From JAQGMJ01 sp036271855 (lineage in GTDB: Bacteria > Pseudomonadota > Gammaproteobacteria > Burkholderiales > JAEUOS01): a DNA stretch of 35,446 nucleotides. The stretch lies in contig DATAZV010000291.1 of assembly GCA_036271855.1 (NCBI GenBank), positions 1-35,446 on the forward strand, in the 5' to 3' direction. This document shows, piece by piece, positions 32,330 to 35,446 of the stretch. Each line of letters begins with the position of its first letter. Positions within the stretch are counted from its first letter, which is position 1. Under the pieces are notes generated by a model. The model was not told the origin of the DNA, did no database searches, and saw only the letters and a list, made by a program, of their open reading frames with translations. A program made the position numbers and the translations under genes.

Positions 32330-32380
32330 CTCTCATCCCGCCACTGTCGGCATAAGCCGCGCAGCCCAATGACGAACTGT

Positions 32381-32475
32381 TGGCGGAAAGGAGTGGGAGT
32401 CGAACCCACCAGGAACGTCTGACGTCCCTCACCGGATTTGAAGTCCGGGCGCACCGCCGGGTACGCTTCCCTTCC
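32381..32475 (-). tRNA. selC: tRNA-Sec, anticodon TCA
   Basis: A 95-nt selenocysteine tRNA, the usual length for this RNA. On the minus strand it begins GGAAGGGA and ends with TCCTTTCC, discriminator G and encoded CCA (32383-32381), giving an 8-bp acceptor stem with one G-U pair, typical of tRNA-Sec. The anticodon stem is CCGGA/TCCGG with loop CTTCAAA; anticodon TCA is at 32439-32441. A very long variable arm GAGGGACGTCAGACGTTCCT and a T-loop GGTTCGACTCC complete it. It follows selB by 13 nt. Confidence 0.97.
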
Positions 32476-32488
32476 GTTGCATCCTCAA

Positions 32489-34414
32489 TCAACGACTTTT
32501 ATCGAGTGACTCCCCCGCCGGCCGCAGCACGAGTCTACTATCGCCCAGGCGTCGCGTAAATCCGATACGATCGAAAAACTCCAGCACTTCTATCGACAGG
32601 TTGCGCCCGAGTCCGGATTGGTCACGAAAGGCAACCGGCGTGACGCGATGGTCCGCGCTTTGCTCGGCAATCCCCTGAACGATCTCGGCGAGCCGATGCA
32701 CCTCGGCCTGTCGGAAAAATCGTTTGTCCGCAACGCGCCAGACCAGGCGACGACGCGCCGCGGTTTCGAGCAGTGCCTGTACGCGCTTGGGAATTTCCCT
32801 GAGTTGCGCGGCGATTTCGGCGCTGGTGGGCGGTCTTGCCGGCTCAAGGTCAATAAGGTGTTCGATCTTCTCCCACAACGCGAGATCGACAGGATTGAAT
32901 TGGGCCTGATGGCCGGGCAGGCGCAATAGGTTCCCGGTACGCAGCGCGCGTCCTTGCCGCACCAGTTCCTCGCCGACGGCCAGTGCCAGTTCAGGCGTGA
33001 GGCGTGTGCCGGTATCGTCAAACAGATGCGCATCGGCAATCCCCGGCGTGTCGGCGCTGCGCGCGAGCGCGGCAGCCAACCCGTCCAATGCGGTCTTGCA
33101 AAGCGTCTCCCAATGGTCTGGCCAAATCCCCCAGGATGCGCCTGCCAAATTCATTTTCCGCATCTTCACACTCGCAAAGAGCTTTTCGGACTCACTGTCC
33201 GTGAGGTTACGATTTGCGCAATATCGAGCAAGATCGACGCCAAGCGCCTCCAACTGCAAGAGTGCTTCAAGCGCCTCGGCCGGGTCCGCGCGCTCGATGG
33301 CGCGCAATTGGGCCAGGCGCGCGGGTTTGGACCGGCCCCGCAGAGGCGGGAAAACGTCAATAGTTCGACCGCCGGCGATAGTGCGGCGGGCCGACTGGTC
33401 GCGAAGAATCAATCGATCTCCATGGACCGCACCGATTGGATGGTCGAGGACCAGCTGGACCAGTCCCGCGGCGCCGGCTTCGATTTTCTCGGCGTCGAGA
33501 ATGACGACACGGCCGGTGACGTCGCTGGCGCCCAGATGCACGTGGATCGGCATCCAGTGTTTCAGCGCCGATTCGCCAGTTGGTACGCGCACGCGCGCGT
33601 CGAGCCTGGTGACCGGACCGGGCACCTGGTTCTTGACGATCCAGTCGCCGCGCTCTATCGGCGCGGCCTTGGCCGCTACGCCGGCAAGATTCAACGCGCA
33701 ACGCTGCCCGACGTGTCCCTGCCCGGCTTTTGCGTTCTGTGCGTGAATGTCGCGCACGCGCACGGAACTGTCGGCAATCAGCGCGTGGGCCTGGTCGCCA
33801 ACGGCAACACTGCCCGCAACCACGGTTCCGGTCACGACCAGGCCGGCGCCTTCGATGTGGAAACTGCGGTCCACGGCAAGGCGGAAATTGCCGTTCGGGG
33901 CGCGCGGCGGTACTTCAATGGCGAGCTTGCGCAGATATGCCTGCAAGGCGGGCAAGCCCTCGCCGGTATGTGCGGAAAGCGGAAAAACCGGCATGCCCGC
34001 AAGGGTGGTTGCGGCGAGGAGCTGTTCGATGTCCGCCCGTACTTCGGCAACGCGTGCTTCTGGTACGCGGTCGATCTTGGTCAGCGCGACCAATCCATGA
34101 CGTACCTCAAGAAGGTCGAGGATGGTCAGATGCTCGCGTGACTGTGGCATCAGGCCGTCATCTGCCGCGACCACAAACATCACCGTATCGATTCCGGAAA
34201 CGCCGCACAGCATGTTGTGGACGAAGCGCTCGTGTCCGGGAACGTCCACAAAACCGATCGTGTTGCCGGCATCGATCGGCCAGTAGGCAAAGCCAAGATC
34301 GATCGTCATGCCGCGGCGCCTCTCTTCCGGCAGGCGATCAGCGTCAACCCCCGTCAACGCCTTGACCAACGCAGTCTTGCCGTGATCGACGTGGCCCGCG
34401 GTAGCGACAATCAT
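32489..34414 (-). CDS. selB: Selenocysteine-specific elongation factor
   Basis: The 641-residue GTPase delivers selenocysteyl-tRNA-Sec to UGA codons with a downstream SECIS. G1 GHVDHGKT (residues 7-14), G3 DVPGH (57-61) and G4 TKID (112-115) are present. Domains II and III follow (NGNFRLAVDRSFHIEGAGLV, GRVVILDAE), and the C-terminal third carries the tandem winged-helix modules that bind the SECIS (segments around 520-640). The length is normal. Its ATG overlaps the selA stop in ATGA, so the two are coupled. It is followed by selC. Confidence 0.97.
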   Translation of the reverse strand: MIVATAGHVDHGKTALVKALTGVDADRLPEERRRGMTIDLGFAYWPIDAGNTIGFVDVPGHERFVHNMLCGVSGIDTVMFVVAADDGLMPQSREHLTILDLLEVRHGLVALTKIDRVPEARVAEVRADIEQLLAATTLAGMPVFPLSAHTGEGLPALQAYLRKLAIEVPPRAPNGNFRLAVDRSFHIEGAGLVVTGTVVAGSVAVGDQAHALIADSSVRVRDIHAQNAKAGQGHVGQRCALNLAGVAAKAAPIERGDWIVKNQVPGPVTRLDARVRVPTGESALKHWMPIHVHLGASDVTGRVVILDAEKIEAGAAGLVQLVLDHPIGAVHGDRLILRDQSARRTIAGGRTIDVFPPLRGRSKPARLAQLRAIERADPAEALEALLQLEALGVDLARYCANRNLTDSESEKLFASVKMRKMNLAGASWGIWPDHWETLCKTALDGLAAALARSADTPGIADAHLFDDTGTRLTPELALAVGEELVRQGRALRTGNLLRLPGHQAQFNPVDLALWEKIEHLIDLEPARPPTSAEIAAQLREIPKRVQALLETAARRRLVWRVADKRFFRQAEVHRLAEIVQGIAEQSADHRVTPVAFRDQSGLGRNLSIEVLEFFDRIGFTRRLGDSRLVLRPAGESLDKSR

Positions 34415-35446
34415 CCCGGGCCTTCGCCGGATTTTTCCAGCATGGCCAGTTGGGAAATGAACGTGGCTTCATCTTCCAGGCAACGGCAGTCGAACAGCAA
34501 GGCGCCCTCGTGAACCCTGCCGATCACCGGCATCGGCAATGCACGGAAAGCACTTGCCATCTTCTTGATTGCGGTCCCCCGTCCGCGGGCAATCAAGGGG
34601 ATGATGGAAATGGCCGCGCTGGCGATATGTTGGGTTGGCAGGGCGCCGGAACCGATTTCGCTTTCGCAAGGGACAACCTTGATGTCGGCGGATTTGCCCA
34701 ATATGTTCTGGAGCGACCCGGCCACTCGCTCGGCGGTCATCTGTATCTCGCCCAGGGGACGGGCCAGCGCCCGCAATGCGGGCAGGCGCTGCGCCAGCCT
34801 GTCTGGATTGGAATACAGTCGCAGCACGGCCTCAAGAGCCGCGATGGTCATCTTGTCGACCCGAAGCGCGCGCTTCAGCGGATTGCGCTTGATCTTGTCG
34901 ATCAGATCCGCTCGCCCGACGATAAGGCCTGCTTGCGGCCCGCCGAGCAACTTGTCCCCGCTGAAGGTCACGAGATCAGCACCGTTGGCGATGGATTGGG
35001 CCGGGGTGGGCTCATAAGGCAAACCCCATGCACGCAGATCGACCAGGGTGCCGGCACCAAGGTCGACCATGAAAGGCAGCTTGTGCTGACGGCACAGATT
35101 TGCCAGGTCAGATTCAGGTACCGCAGCAGTAAACCCCTCGATCGAGAAATTACTCGTGTGGACCTTCATGACAAGGGCGGTCTTGGGACCTATCGCCTCG
35201 GCGAAATCGCGCAGGTGGGTGCGATTGGTGGTGCCGACCTCGCGTAGCCGGCAACCGGAGCGCGCCATGATATCGGGCAGGCGAAACGCACCACCGATTT
35301 CGATCAGTTCGCCGCGCGACGTCGGTACTTCCTTGTTTCGGGCCAGGCTGTTGAGCACAAGCAGCAAGGCCGCCGCGTTGTTGTTGACCACCGTTGCGGC
35401 CTCGGCGCCTGTCAATTGCGCGAGCAGGGCTTCGACGTGGTCATCG
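34411..35446 (-). CDS. selA: L-seryl-tRNA(Sec) selenium transferase, 5' end outside the window
   Basis: The frame is open to the window edge, so at least 344 C-terminal residues of the roughly 460-470-residue enzyme are visible. SelA is a PLP enzyme that converts seryl-tRNA-Sec to selenocysteyl-tRNA-Sec using selenophosphate. Motifs visible are TGAEAATVVNNNAAALLLVL, REVGTTNRTHLRDF, VHTSNFSIEGFT, VDLGAGTLVDL and SGDKLLGGPQAG, whose lysine holds PLP. The stop overlaps the selB start in ATGA. selD (selenophosphate synthetase) is not visible here. Confidence 0.97.
   Translation of the reverse strand, partial: DDHVEALLAQLTGAEAATVVNNNAAALLLVLNSLARNKEVPTSRGELIEIGGAFRLPDIMARSGCRLREVGTTNRTHLRDFAEAIGPKTALVMKVHTSNFSIEGFTAAVPESDLANLCRQHKLPFMVDLGAGTLVDLRAWGLPYEPTPAQSIANGADLVTFSGDKLLGGPQAGLIVGRADLIDKIKRNPLKRALRVDKMTIAALEAVLRLYSNPDRLAQRLPALRALARPLGEIQMTAERVAGSLQNILGKSADIKVVPCESEIGSGALPTQHIASAAISIIPLIARGRGTAIKKMASAFRALPMPVIGRVHEGALLFDCRCLEDEATFISQLAMLEKSGEGPG

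Overview
The window looks like a chromosomal segment of a GC-rich betaproteobacterium. Supporting signs are the SRP RNA-dnaX-ybaB block, a GcvA-type LysR regulator divergent from a DUF2917 gene, a lysine/alanine-rich SWIB protein, the DUF4212 plus VC_2705-type symporter pair, and tightly packed genes with clear Shine-Dalgarno sites. A Rhodocyclales-like metabolic generalist would fit, but the genus is inferred and was not tested by any search.

Layout. 1-1200: the end of a ModA-like binding protein with its terminator, then an orphan ParA-type ATPase. 1217-7091 (minus): a molybdenum hydroxylase cluster in the order coxS-coxL-coxM-coxD-coxE. This order and the AYRGAGR active-site loop mark it as form II CO-dehydrogenase-like, not a proven CO oxidiser. 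7337-8790: LysR regulator and divergent DUF2917 gene. 8875-9285: SWIB/histone-H1-like protein. 9804-12773: pdxH, 4.5S/SRP RNA, dnaX, ybaB. 12832-13245: a small unit with two LexA boxes, a sigma70 promoter, a 50-residue putative membrane protein and a terminator. 13653-24664: mainly acetate and C2 metabolism (aceA, a LivK-type binding protein, an MBL hydrolase, acs behind a CRP-type palindrome, an MHS-type transporter, an unknown 162-residue protein, a DUF4212/sodium-solute symporter pair). 24718-24808: tRNA-Ser(GGA), followed by about 680 bp with no intact gene and a possible gene remnant.

25487-35446 is the most interesting part. It holds the complete specific selenocysteine insertion apparatus except the 5' end of selA: selA, selB and the UCA-anticodon tRNA-Sec gene (selC), all on the minus strand. 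Immediately downstream, in the same orientation, is an operon that uses it. A 347-residue protein of unknown function is followed by a selenoprotein whose two halves are split by an in-frame TGA that begins a U-G-S-C motif, with a SECIS-like hairpin 11 nt after the TGA. Then come a CaiB/BaiF-type CoA transferase and a DctP-DctQ-DctM TRAP transporter. A divergent thioredoxin-reductase-like flavoprotein with a CADC motif lies convergent to the end of the operon. Two strong sigma70-type promoters precede the 347-residue gene and the selenoprotein gene.

Working model (inference): the TRAP system imports an organic acid, the CoA transferase activates it, and the 347-residue protein with the UGSC selenoprotein carries out an unknown redox or lyase step that may depend on reduction by the flavoprotein. 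UGSC-containing proteins are known from selenoproteome surveys but have no established biochemical role as far as I know, so this locus is the best candidate for a poorly described system.
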